Positions 21,345-31,612 of a stretch of 64,000 nt of DNA are shown piece by piece; the stretch's first letter is position 1; every line of letters begins with the position of its first letter. Source of the DNA: Monoplex corrugatus. Taxonomy: Eukaryota > Mollusca > Gastropoda > Littorinimorpha > Ranellidae. The notes beneath the pieces were generated by a model, which was not told the origin of the DNA, did no database searches, and saw only the letters and a program-made list of their open reading frames with translations. The position numbers were made by a program, and so were the translations under genes. Location of the stretch: assembly GCA_030674185.1 (NCBI GenBank), contig JAPXFY010000146.1, forward strand, positions 22,704 through 86,703, given 5' to 3'.

Positions 21345-21954
21345 AAAAGAATTGAAAAAAGCAGAAGAAAAAAAACACAAAAAACAGACCAATCCTTCCA
21401 AGTCTCAATTTAAACATTTTCCCATACGCATGGTCATACGACGTGAAATCCCATATCTTGTCAAAACGTAAACGTTGCCCGCTATCTTGAAAAAGTTCTT
21501 TGAAGAGTGTTAGAAAATGCAGTACGAATTTCTCACTTGACAGAAAGGAACTTAATTACAACTTTCAGAGAAATAGTCATAAAAATAGCTTCAAAAATAA
21601 CCCATAATTGAAATACAGTCACAATAAAATAATCATTGTATATATTTTAACGAATGAATTTCAAATCAATAGCAGTCTCTTTACCACGCAACCATACATC
21701 CACAATCACACACATGAGCCTTCATTAGAAAATGCACAAACACCCTACTCACCCACCACCACCCCCAAGGCCAACTGACTTAAACATCTGCCACACCCCA
21801 CCACACCTAAGAAAAACAAAAACTATCACGACGAAAACATCCATCGACACAAACCACAATTAGGACGCCTAATTGCCGTCCATATCTCACTATAACAACC
21901 GCCCTCCTCCCCCCCCCCCAAAAAAAAAATCAAAACAAACCACGCACCTTGCAC

Positions 21955-23612
21955 ATGTCACACACACACACACGCACCACACACACTAGTCACAGACAAT
22001 ATAGACATACAGACACAATCACACACACTAGTCACAGACAATATAGACATACAGACACACAACCATACACACTAGTCACAGACAATATAGACATACAGAC
22101 ACAATCACACACACTAGTCAGACAATATAGACATAGACACACAATCACACACACTAGTCACAGACAATATAGACATACAGACACACAACCATACACACTA
22201 GTCACAGACAATATAGACATACACACACAATCACACACACTAGTCAGACAATATAGACATAGACACACAATCACACACACTAGTCACAGACAATATAGAC
22301 ATACAGACACACAATCACACACACAAGTCACAGACAATATAGACAGACACACACAATCACACACACTAGTCACAGACAATATAGACACACACAACCACAC
22401 ACACTAGTCACAGACAATATAGACATACAGACACACACAACCACACACACTAGTCACAGACAATATAGACATACAGACACAATCACACACACTAGTCACA
22501 GACAATATAGACATACAGACAACCACACACACTAGTCACAGACAATATAGACATAGACACACACAACCACACACACAGTCACAGACAATATACACACACA
22601 CACAACCACACACACAGTCACAGACAATATAGACATACAGACACACACACTAGTCACAGACAATATAGACAGACACACACAATCACACACACTAGTCACA
22701 GACAATATAGACATACAGACACACACAATCACACACACTAGTCACAGACAATATAGACATACAGACACACACAATCACACACACTAGTCAGACAATATAG
22801 ACACACAGACACACAACCACACACACTAGTCACAGACAATATAGACATACAGACACACACAATCACACACACTAGTCACAGACAATAGACATACAGACAC
22901 ACACAACCACACACACAGTCACAGACAATATAGACATACAGACACAATCACACACACTAGTCACAGACAATATAGACATACAGACACACACAACCACACA
23001 CACAGACAATATAGACATACAGACACACACAACCACACACACAGTCACAGACAATATAGACATACAGACACACACAATCACACTAGTCACAGACAATATA
23101 GACATACAGACACACACAACCACACACACAGTCACAGACAATATAGACATACAGACACACACAACCACACACACAGTCACAGACAATATAGACATACAGA
23201 CACACACAATCACACTAGTCACAGACAATATAGACATACAGACACACACAATCACACACACTAGTCACAGACAATATAGACATACAGACACACACAACCA
23301 CACACACTAGTCACAGACAATATAGACATACAGACACACACACTAGTCACAGACAATATAGACAGACACATACAACCACACACACTAGTCACAGACAATA
23401 TAGACATACAGACACACACAATCACACACACTAGTCACAGACAATATAAACATACAGACACACACAACCACACACACTAGTCACAGACAATATAGACATA
23501 CAGACACACAACCACACACACTAGTCACAGACAATATAGACATACAGACAAACAACCACACACACTAGTCACAGACAATATAGACATACAGACACACACA
23601 ACCACACACAAA
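21955..23612. repeat. CA-rich ~45-bp satellite, roughly 35-40 units
   Basis: Units are CTAGTCACAGACAATATAGA, CATACAGACACACAC and A(A/T)(C/T)(A)CACACA. The CACACTAGTCACAG block contains an ACTAGT hexamer that is lost in many units as CACACAGTCACAG. Unit length varies through the CA stretch. Frames in both strands remain open over 130-150 residues and are artefacts. Confidence 0.95.
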
Positions 23613-23653
23613 ACAAGCACACTCCACAAAAGAGGGTAACATGTTTTCCTTAA

Positions 23654-23884
23654 AAACCCTTAGAGGCTCATTGGGTCACCTGTGACCCAAACAAATGAAT
23701 TACAAACTGTCCTGTTATTTTACCCTAGAGGCCCAAGGAGTCTCAGTTGAAAGAAAAATACTGTTAGGTCAGTTAGTAAGTTTTCTTTCAACTGAAAGAC
23801 TCCTTGGGCCTCTGGGGGTTAATAACAGGACAGTTTGTAATTCATTTGTTTGGGTCACAGGTGACCCAATGAGCCTCTTGAGGG
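23654..23884. mobile_element. Foldback MITE, piggyBac-like TTAA/CCCT ends
   Basis: Two near-perfect inverted arms of about 100 bp (about 23655-23757 and 23780-23884) with a loop of roughly 20 bp. Outer landmarks are GAGGCTCATTGGGTCACCTG on the left and its complement CAGGTGACCCAATGAGCCTC on the right; inner arm GGCCCAAGGAGTCT and AGACTCCTTGGGCC. TTAA lies at both edges (23650-23653 and 23885-23888), next to CCCT/AGGG, with three extra A on the left. TTAA sites and CCY termini are features of piggyBac; that link is inference. The sequence sits at the TTTTCCTTAA point of unit U3. Confidence 0.85.
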
Positions 23885-24100
23885 TTAACATTAAATTAAA
23901 TCAAAGAGCAAGAGGCAGGAAAATGCAGTTAGATTTTCATATTGCTTATAGAACTGCCGACCTCTAGATAACATTATCATGGCCGACAGCACACAACTAC
24001 AAATTAACTCATTTAATTAAACAAATGAAAAAAAAAAATGTACAACCATCCTTTCAAGTTTCAATTTAATTTTTACAAAAATTCCCACAACACTCCGTTT

Positions 24101-24286
24101 AGCCCTTTGACTACCACCACCTGTCCACCAGAATCCTGCATTGTTAACCATGCTAGCAAAGCAAAAACTTGACCATGACTCCCTCACCCTAACCTCCAGC
24201 TTCCTGCAGGAAGATGGATACGGTGAGGAAGTCAAAAGGGATACGTTTTTGCAATTGGTGGATAGTGTGCGGGAGTCAAAGGGTTA
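24101..24286. repeat. Hairpin repeat H5
   Basis: Core AGCTTCCTGCAGGAAG at about 24198, outer arms GCCCTTTGACTACC and GGGAGTCAAAGGGTT, very close to H4. Confidence 0.85.
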
Positions 24287-24561
24287 AAAAGAATTGAAAA
24301 AGCAGAAAAAAACCAGACCAATCCTTCCACTGTAACAACCGCCCCATTCCCCACAAAATTAAATAAAAATAAGCACACACCTCGCACATTGTCTTACACC
24401 CACACACGCATGCACCACACATGCGTGCGTGCGTGCGCCACACACACATACACACAATATAAACACACACAATCACACACACACGCATCACACACATGTG
24501 CGCGTGCGCACACACACATACCAGATAATATAAACACACACACACACACAACGAAACACAC

Positions 24562-25705
24562 ACTCCGCAACAGAAGGTAAAATGTTTTCTTTAGTATGCA
24601 AAAGGCAGGATGATACAGTAAAGAGTTTCATATTGCTTATAGCTCAGCCGACATCTAGATCATGGCCAACAGCACACTACAAATTAACTCACGTTTAATT
24701 AAACAGACCAAAAACAAAAAAAACCATCCTTTCAAGTTTCAGTTTATTTAAAATATATTCCCACAGCACTCCATCATCTGTCCACCAGCATCCTTCACTG
24801 TCAACCAATCTATCAAAGTAAAAACTTAACCCTTTGACTCCCTCACCCTAACGTCCAGCTTCCTGCAGGGTGAGGGAGTCGAAGGGATAAGATTTTGCAA
24901 TTGGTGGGTATGGTGCAGGAGTTATAGGGTTAAAAAGAATTAAAAAAAAAAAAAAACAGAAAAAAACCGGAACAATCCTTCCAAGTCTCAATTTAAATAT
25001 TTCCTCATATGTATGATCATACGAGGTGAAATCCCATTGTATCTTGTCAAAACATAAAACTGCATGTTATCTTGGAAAAGGTTCTTTAAAGAGTTAGAAA
25101 ATGCAGTACGAATTGTTCACTTGACAGGAGCTTCATTGCAATTTTCAGAAATAGTCATAAAAATAGCTTTATAAATAACCCGTAATTGATGAAATACAGG
25201 CACAATAATACATTTATTTTAACTAATAATTTTTAAATCAACAGCAGTCTGTCTTTATCACCCAGCCATACACAACTTTCACTATAAAAATGCACACACA
25301 GCGTACTCACCCACAACCACCCCCAAGGCCAACTGACCTAAACATCCATTAAACCCCACGACCCAAAAAAAAAACACACAAATAAACACGATGAAAACAT
25401 GCATACACAGAAACCACAAACCGTCCATATCCCACTGTAACAACCGTCCCCCCACTGTAACAAACGTCCATATCCCACTGTAACAACCGTCCATATCCCA
25501 CTGAAACAACCGTCCCCCCAACACCCCCCTCCAAAAAAAAAACCCGCACACCTCGCATTGTCTTACACACACACGCACCACACACACACACACACACGCA
25601 CCACACACACAAACTACATGTACACACACACACACCACACATGCGCACACACACACACCAGAATATAAACACAGACACAAATATATACACACACACACAC
25701 TCTCC
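24562..25705 (+). repeat. 1-kb tandem unit U4
   Basis: Complete set of landmarks: AGGTAAAATGTTTTCTTT, GCAAAAGGCAGGATGATAC, CATATTGCTTATAGCTCAGC, hairpin H6, TATGATCATACGAGGTGAAA, GTTCTTTAAAGAGTTAGAAA, AACAGCAGTCTGTC, CACACAGCGTACTCACCC, CATATCCCACTGTAACAACC repeated three times (25425-25520), and a CA-rich tail (25560-25695). Confidence 0.85.
24768..24932. repeat. Hairpin repeat H6
   Basis: A shortened copy: the inner right arm lost its AAGCTGGTGGATAG part, so GCTTCCTGCAGGGTGAGGGA leads straight to the outer stem. Closing arm is diverged (AGGAGTTATAGGGTT). Confidence 0.75.
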
Positions 25706-26757
25706 AACAGAGGGTAAAATATTTTCTTTAAATGGCAAAAGGCAGGAAAATACAGTTAAGAGTTTCATATTGCCTAAAGCATAGCCAACAGCACTCTACA
25801 AATTACCTCACTTTTATTCAAAAAGACAATTGGAAAAAAAAAAGCGTACAAGCATCCTTTCAAGTTTGTTTTTTTTTTCAATTCCCACAATGCTCCACGC
25901 TTAACCCTTTGAATACCACCGCCTGTCCACCTGCGGCCTTCACTGTCAACCATGCCAGCAAAGCAAAAACTTAACCCTGTGACTCCCTAACCTCCAGCTT
26001 CCTGCAGGAAGCCGGTGGATAGGGTGAGGGAGTCAAAGGGATACGTTTTTGCAATTGGTGGATATGTGCGGGGGTCAAAAAGAATTTTTAAAAAAACGAA
26101 AAAACAAAAACAAAAAAAAACAGAACAATCCAAGTCTCAATTTAAATATTTTCCCATACGTATGGTCATACGACGTGAAATCCCATATATCTTGTCAAAA
26201 CGTAAGAATTGCACGATATCTTGAAAAGGTTCTTGAAAGAGTGTTAGAAAATGCAGTATGAATTGTTCACGTGACAAAAGGACCATTACAACTTTCAAAA
26301 ATACTATCATAAAAATAGCTTCATAAATAACCCATAATTGACGAAATACAGGCACACAGTAAATCATTTTTTCGTATTTTAACGAATAAATTTTAAATCA
26401 TCAAGCAGTCTGTCTTTACCACACAGCCGTACATCCACAAGCACACACAACACCGTCTTCATTACAAAACGCACACACAGCGTACTCGCCCATCACCACC
26501 CCCAAGGCCAAATGATCTAAACATCCGCTATCCCCTATCACACACGGGGGAAAAAAACTATCACGACGGAAACACACATACACAGAAACCACAACGCAGA
26601 CACGTAACCGCCGTCCATACCCCACTGTAACAACCGCCCCCCCCCCCCCAACCCAAAAAACAAAAACAAAAGCACACACCTCGCGCATTGTCTTACACAC
26701 ACATACCCCTGCCTGTAACCTCCCCCCAAACACACACACTTTAATCAAAATAAGACA
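25706..26757 (+). repeat. 1-kb tandem unit U5
   Basis: GGGTAAAATATTTTCTTT, GGCAAAAGGCAGGAAAATAC, hairpin H7, CCATACGTATGGTCATACGA (itself a palindrome CATACGTATG), GATATCTTGAAAAGGTTC, AACGAATAAATTTTAAATCA, GCGTACTCGCCCATCACC and a short tail with no CA expansion. It ends the tandem series. Confidence 0.85.
25902..26080. repeat. Hairpin repeat H7
   Basis: Core AGCTTCCTGCAGGAAGC at about 25997, arms AACCCTTTGAATACC and GGTGGATAGGGTGAGGGAGT; outer closing arm eroded (GGGGGTCAAAAAG). Confidence 0.8.
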
Positions 26758-27084
26758 AAAATGCTGTATTTCCCAAGTTAAATTTTCATCGGAAATTTAA
26801 GTATTGTTATAATCAATGCTACCATACAACGGAAATTAAAGTATTGATATTAATCAACGCTACGATACAGTTGCCATCGAAAGGTTTAAGAAAAAATAGC
26901 CGTGGTAATCAGTGCCACTTTTCCTTTAATGTGAAATAAACTATGGTAATAAACACTACCATACAGCAATGTTCATGTAAAATTCAAAAAGAAAAACTCA
27001 CCACCACCACCATTGGACAGTTTTCATCAGAGAAGAAGAAAAAAACTAGGGTAATCACCACCGTACATTTTTCACTATTTTTGT
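26758..27084. other. AT-rich with weak internal repetition
   Basis: GGAAATT(T)AAGTATTG.TAT and AATCA(A/C)(T/G)GCTAC(C/G)ATACA recur two to three times (26780-26970). No gene. Confidence 0.5.
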
Positions 27085-28487
27085 TTTAATGCCCAGCCTA
27101 CTGCACGGAGCCTTTTGTTCCCTTTTATTGTTGTTTAAAGCCCAGCCGACTGCGCAGAGCCATATCAGGGCTATAACCGCTTCAAAACAAACTTCAACAA
27201 GAAAAAAAAATACACATATCAATGCTTCGCGCATATAATCTAAGGACATGCCCCCGGCGTAGGACCATTCTGTCCGATTTATACGCACAGGGGAGATTTT
27301 AAAAAATCTGAATACAAATATAAGCATACATAAGGACACCAAAACATAAAAACAGGCATAAATTACCTAAAATTTCTTCCGCGTATCTCACCTGCTTAGA
27401 GCCAAAAATGCAATTAATACATGTACCAATTATCAATCCGAAGAAAAAAGTACGTAAGACTTTATGGAAAAAATACAGGTGAATGGACCATTAAGGCAGA
27501 AAATAAGTAGAAATGACAGAAAGGAAGGCAACAGGGCAGAAAGAGTGCCAGAAAAGAGTAAATTCTAGCACAGAATTTCCAGAAGGTGGAGATATTTATA
27601 CTGAAAAAACCCCGGCAACCCGGTGGGGGGGAGGGGGGGGGGAGGGGTTACAATCGTCTCAAAACGTACACAACTCAATGGAGGAAAAAAAACTGGAAAC
27701 AAATTACTCGTCAATGCATTCGCGCACATAATCTTAGGATATGCTCTCTGCATTTACCACTCCGCGAATTTATTCCAAGGGTTTAAAAAAAATCTGATTA
27801 CAAATTTAAACAAACACTAAATCATAACGTGGGCCCAAAATTACCTATAATTTCGGCACATCACATTTCCTTACAGCAAAAAATGCACTTAATACATGTA
27901 TGTACCCAATCAATGTTTTGTTTACAGCCCAGCTACTGTGTAGTCATATCAAGGTTACAACCATTCCCAAAAATAATGCTTCAACAGGGAAGAAACTGGT
28001 AAAAAAAATTTAAGTACACATACCAATGCATTCACATACATAATGTAAGGAAATGTCTGGCGTTGACCAATCCTGTCCAATTCATCACACGTGGGCTTTA
28101 AACAGAATACCTGAATACAAAGTCAAATATAAGTAAGGACACTAAAACATACAACGGGCCTAAATGCGTAATGCCAAAAATGCACTTAACACATGTACCC
28201 AATCGCTATTACTATTTTTGTTTCAAGCCCAGCCGACTGCGTAGAGCCGTATCAGGGCATAACCTTTTCTAAACATTCACCATACTTCAACATGAAAAAA
28301 AAAGTAAAAGAAAAAACTGTCGTGAAGGTTGGAAAACATTTCAATCACACACACACACACACAATCCTGCAGGATGTCCAAAATGACCACTTGAAAAAAA
28401 AAAATGTCCCGCTCCAAAGTAAAGGAATGAAGAACAGAAAAGAGGAAATTTCTAGCACAGAATTTCCAAAAGGTGAGAGTACTATTT
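27085..28487 (+). repeat. Family A copies A4-A8, head to tail
   Basis: A4 is a stub (27085-27115). A5 (27133 to about 27640) is nearly complete, from TTTAAAGCCCAGCCGACTGC to ACCCCGGCAACCCGGTGGGG. A6 (about 27645-27910) and A7 (about 27922-28205) are ~280-bp monomers that run from the CCAGCC/ATAACC end only to CACTTAATACATGTACCCAA, then the next copy starts. A8 begins at about 28222 and is interrupted at 28487 by the 590-bp MITE; its end resumes at 29078-29115 (ATTTATACTGAAAACCGCCC..GGCATCCCCACGGGGG). Confidence 0.8.
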
Positions 28488-29077
28488 GTGACCTCCCAGC
28501 ACGAAATCAGTCTTAACTAGCATTTTGGGTGTTTTGAGATACATATCACTGGAAAGTGTACATTCTGCTGATTATTTTGGTACCTGAATAAAGCTTGTAC
28601 TAAAAAAAATGTAGAGAAGTTATGTATGTTTAAAGTCATTAAGTTGTTTGACGGCCATTTTGAGAAAACGGCCTCTAAAGTTTTTATGTACTCTCCTACA
28701 CATTTTCCTTAAATTTATTTGGTGGCTTTGGACCGGTTTGTTTCTAATTTTAGCTGTCATTATCTGAAAGGTGCACCAAAGAGCTTTCTGTCAGTATATT
28801 ACATGTAAGGTTCGGTACAGGTTACGGTTCGCAATAAAGGACAAAAATAGGTACTTTTGGTAAGAAATTGCATTCTTTCTGCTGCGATCAGTGCATTAAA
28901 ATACCATTTTAAATTGATATTTTTTCAAGAAAAAAATTCTGTGGGGGATAGATTATAATCCACAGAAATAAATTTTGAGAAAAAGTCAAAACACCCTAGA
29001 CAGACCCTCAGTCACCTTTTCAGCTCCTAGTGCTGTTGACTGACCGAGTTAAGACAGATTTGGTGGTGGGATGTCGC
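28488..29077 (+). mobile_element. 590-bp MITE with ATTT target duplication, copy 1
   Basis: Imperfect terminal inverted repeats of about 30 bp: left GTGACCTCCCAGCACGAAAT.., right end reverse-complemented GCGACATCCCACCACCAAAT... ATTT occurs on both sides (28484-28487 and 29078-29081) and the surrounding family A sequence (ACTATTTATACTG) is otherwise continuous, which proves insertion. No open frame of interest. A second copy lies inverted at 42487-43044 with the same TSD. TIR sequence and 4-bp TSD do not let me assign a superfamily safely. Confidence 0.88.
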
Positions 29078-29115
29078 ATTTATACTGAAAACCGCCCGGC
29101 ATCCCCACGGGGGTA

Positions 29116-29496
29116 ATTTTCATTTTGACTACGAATTGCCAACGCACAAAAAAATAAGAACGCGTACTCAACCTACAAGATAGACGTTTAACTTTCGGCT
29201 TACCTGCCTTTGCCAATCTACAGCACGCACACACACGCGCGCGCGCGTAAACACACATATGGACAAAAAGAATATTTCCCCGATATCTCGCCGAGCGGAA
29301 GAAAATGACCGATACTTAAGATATGTAACCCCCTTTTATTTTCGTTGCCGCGATGGTATTGCTGTTGAACATACTGACCGATTGGTCTTAGGTGAGCACT
29401 TAAAACGATTCAGTTTATTACCTTGTCTCAGTTTTTCTTTTTTGTTTTTTCCTGTTCGTTTTTGGTTTCACACTATTACAGTTATGCGCTCACTAG
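29116..29496. other. Non-coding, nothing recognised
   Basis: Contains a short CACACGCGCGCG run at 29226-29248. A 98-residue frame (29259-29555) runs into the following satellite and shows no domain. Confidence 0.5.
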
Positions 29497-29985
29497 AAAA
29501 CCTACGCTTATATGGTAATCATAAGCCGATCACAAAACCTACATTTATACGGTAATCATAAACCAACCACAAAACCTACATTTATACGGTAATCATAAGC
29601 TGACCACAAAACCTACATTTATACGGTAATCATAAACCAACCACAAAACCTACATTTATACGGTAATCATAAGCCGATCACAAAACCTACATTTATACGG
29701 TAATCATAAGCCAACCACAAAACCTGCATTTATACGGTAATCATAAGCTGACCACAAAACCTACATTTATACGGTATTCATAAGCTGACCACAAAACCTA
29801 CATTTATACGGTAATCATAAGCTGACCACAAAACCTACATTTATACGGTAATCATAAGCTGACCACAAAACCTACATTTATACGGTAATCATAAGCTGAC
29901 CACAAAACCTACATTTATACGGTAATCATAAGCTGACCACAAAACCTACATTTATACGGTAATCATAAGCATACGACAAAATCCA
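29497..29985. repeat. 37-bp minisatellite, about 13 units
   Basis: Unit AAAACCTACATTTATACGGT then AATCATAAGCTGACCAC. Variants CCGATCAC, CCAACCAC alternate in the first half; later units are uniform CTGACCAC, so the right half looks more recently amplified. Confidence 0.96.
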
Positions 29986-30099
29986 CACTACACGGTAAAC
30001 ATAAGCCGACTAAAAACAAAAAACAGGCTACATTTACATCTACGTTGTACCAACTTTGTTGCGTAGGGAACCAGAGACGAGCAACTTTTAGCGTAAAAT

Positions 30100-30262
30100 A
30101 TAGACTAGGTAAAACAGTAAGTAAGGCCTCAGGGCCTGGCCAACTCATGGGTTTACGTGCAGGCTTAAGGCCTGTGCCACGGTCGCAATACACGTAGCAC
30201 CTGTGACGTTAGTGCATATGGAATTCGCTCCGAGCGCAGAAACGTCATCTGCGAAACTGAAA
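30100..30262 (+). repeat. Dispersed repeat family C, copy 2
   Basis: TAGACTAGGTAAAAC, GGCCTGGCCAACTCATGGGT, GCAGGCTTAAGGCCTGTGCC, GTAGCACCTGTGACGTTAGT and TCGCTCCGAGC match copies 1 (inverted) and 3. Confidence 0.7.
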
Positions 30263-30351
30263 CTAAAACTGAATTGCGTGGGTTAAAAAAAAAAAGTACG
30301 TCTTATACATAAAATCCATACGTCATGTTATAAGTTTACGATTTTCTACCC

Positions 30352-31288
30352 AGCAAAGTGGGACAGGTTAGGGTGGCGGATATAGTTGGGACCTCATGGC
30401 CTTGGTACACAAAATGAAAGGGGAGGGAAACTTGTAGAATGGGCACAGATGAATGAGTTCATAGTAGGAAACACCTGGTCTGAGCAGCCTCATAGAAGAA
30501 AATGCACTTGGACGAGTCCAGGAGATAATACCAAAAACCAGATGACACCGTGCTAATTGCGGAAAGTGAAAGGTACCTACAAAACCTTGTGAATATACTT
30601 TAAATAGAAAGCAAAGGTAAGGGGTTGGAACTAAACAGCAGGAATACTGAAGTCATGGTGATCTGTAAAAAACATGAAATCCCCTCATCCAAAATAACAG
30701 CTAAAGGCACAACCTTGACAGGTTCATAAGTTTAAATACCTGGGAACGATCATTTCACCAGATGGCAGATGCACATCAGAAATAGCCAGCAGAATCGGCA
30801 AAGCCGAAACAACATTCAAGAAGATGGAAAGCATTCTTACCAACAAATGCCTATCAATTATCAGGAAGAGAGGTCTGGAATGTTATGTAGAACCAATACT
30901 GTTGTACGGTTGCGAGGCGTGGACAGTCAACGAGCAAAGCCAGAACAAGATTGAGGCAGCCAAGATGTTTCTAAAAAGGATGTTGAGAGTTCCATGGACA
31001 TCAAAGAAAAACGAGACAGTCTTGGAGACAGACACAAGTAGATCATTCATACGGAAGATTACGAAAAGGCAGGCAACATCCATAGGCCATTTTATGAGGA
31101 AAAGGGAATTGGAACACCTGGTCACAACGGGAAAGATGGGGGGAAGGAGAGCACCGGGTGGACCCGGGCAGAAGATACTAGACGGACTTGCAGTGTGGCT
31201 GAAGACAGGGAGGGTGGAAGAGATGCTTGAGGCAACAAGAGACAGATGGAAGTCCATAATCGCCAACGCCATGCTGCAAGGCACCTGA
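30352..31288 (+). pseudogene. RTE-type EN/RT fusion remnant
   Basis: EN part (30352-30535): VADIVG, then after a one-base frame change GLGTQNERGGKLVEWAQMNE, IVGNTW and RRKCTWTSPGD, which is the region between the GDFNA and SDH motifs in RTE endonucleases. It should continue to the Q-I-D-Y motif but instead meets DDTVLIAESER (30536 on), the second half of YADD. Then KYLGTIISPDGRC, LYGCEAWTVN, RMLRVPWTS and FIRKITKRQATSIGHFMRKR follow up to ANAMLQGT and stop. The frame from 30824 to 31288 is open for 154 residues. EN and RT active sites are both lost. Confidence 0.8.
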
Positions 31289-31300
31289 TGATGATGAAGA
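30352..31300 (+). mobile_element. RTE-type LINE, internally deleted
   Basis: The segment joins a piece of the endonuclease to the RT just at its catalytic Asp pair, so the end of EN and the RT fingers/palm N-terminal half are missing. The 3' end is CCTGATGATGATGAAG (31286-31300), the RTE-like tail. It faces the minus-strand copy at 31613-33232 of the same family, only ~310 bp away. Confidence 0.8.
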
Positions 31301-31612
31301 AGTATAATATACGGCATTCGCGGTGGGGGTTTTTAAACAAGCGAGAAGTTTTGCAAACTTTTTTTCACTGTTCCAACAATTGTGTCATGACCAAACATCA
31401 GCCCCTTTAACACAATGTGTTAAGGTTAGAACGGGTTTAAGGTTAGTAGTGGTTACTTTTTTCACGTTAGATTCAGCGCGACATTCGTTCGGGCACAGTT
31501 GTCGGAACCACAAACGCCATTCACCTGACGTTATCAGAACGGCACTGAGAAAATGTATATGATAATGGGAAAGTCATACATACTGTTTTTCAAAACTTGC
31601 TGGCGATCAGTA
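31301..31612. other. Spacer between two facing LINE copies
   Basis: No repeat or coding family recognised; a 79-residue frame at 31323-31562 shows no domain. Confidence 0.5.

Larger units (their letters stand above)
20958..23625 (+). repeat. 1-kb tandem unit U2, expanded by a satellite
   Basis: Order of landmarks: GGGTAAAATGTTTTCCTTAA, AAAGGCAGGAAAATGCAC, TATAGAACAGCCGACATCTA, ATCATGGCCAACAGCAC, hairpin H4, CCATACGCATGGTCATACGA, GTTCTTTGAAGAGTG, TTTTAACGAATGAATTTCAA, GAGCCTTCATTAGAAAATGC, ACTATCACGACGAAAACATC, CCACGCACCTTGCACATGTC. Its CA-rich tail has grown into the array at 21955-23612. Confidence 0.85.
23626..24561 (+). repeat. 1-kb tandem unit U3, internally shortened
   Basis: GGGTAACATGTTTTCCTTAA start, then the foldback MITE, GAGGCAGGAAAATGCAG, TATAGAACTGCCGACCTCTA, hairpin H5. 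It jumps from ACCAGACCAATCCTTCCA directly to CTGTAACAACCGCCCC, so the middle ~450 bp present in U2, U4 and U5 is missing. Ends in a CA/CG-rich tail (24395-24560). Confidence 0.85.

Noticed and set aside
21949..23261. Frames of 129-152 residues in the CA-rich array
   Set aside because: Readings of the 45-bp satellite.
29259..29555. 98-residue frame starting MDKKNISPISRRAEEND
   Set aside because: No domain recognised, and its end runs into the 37-bp minisatellite.
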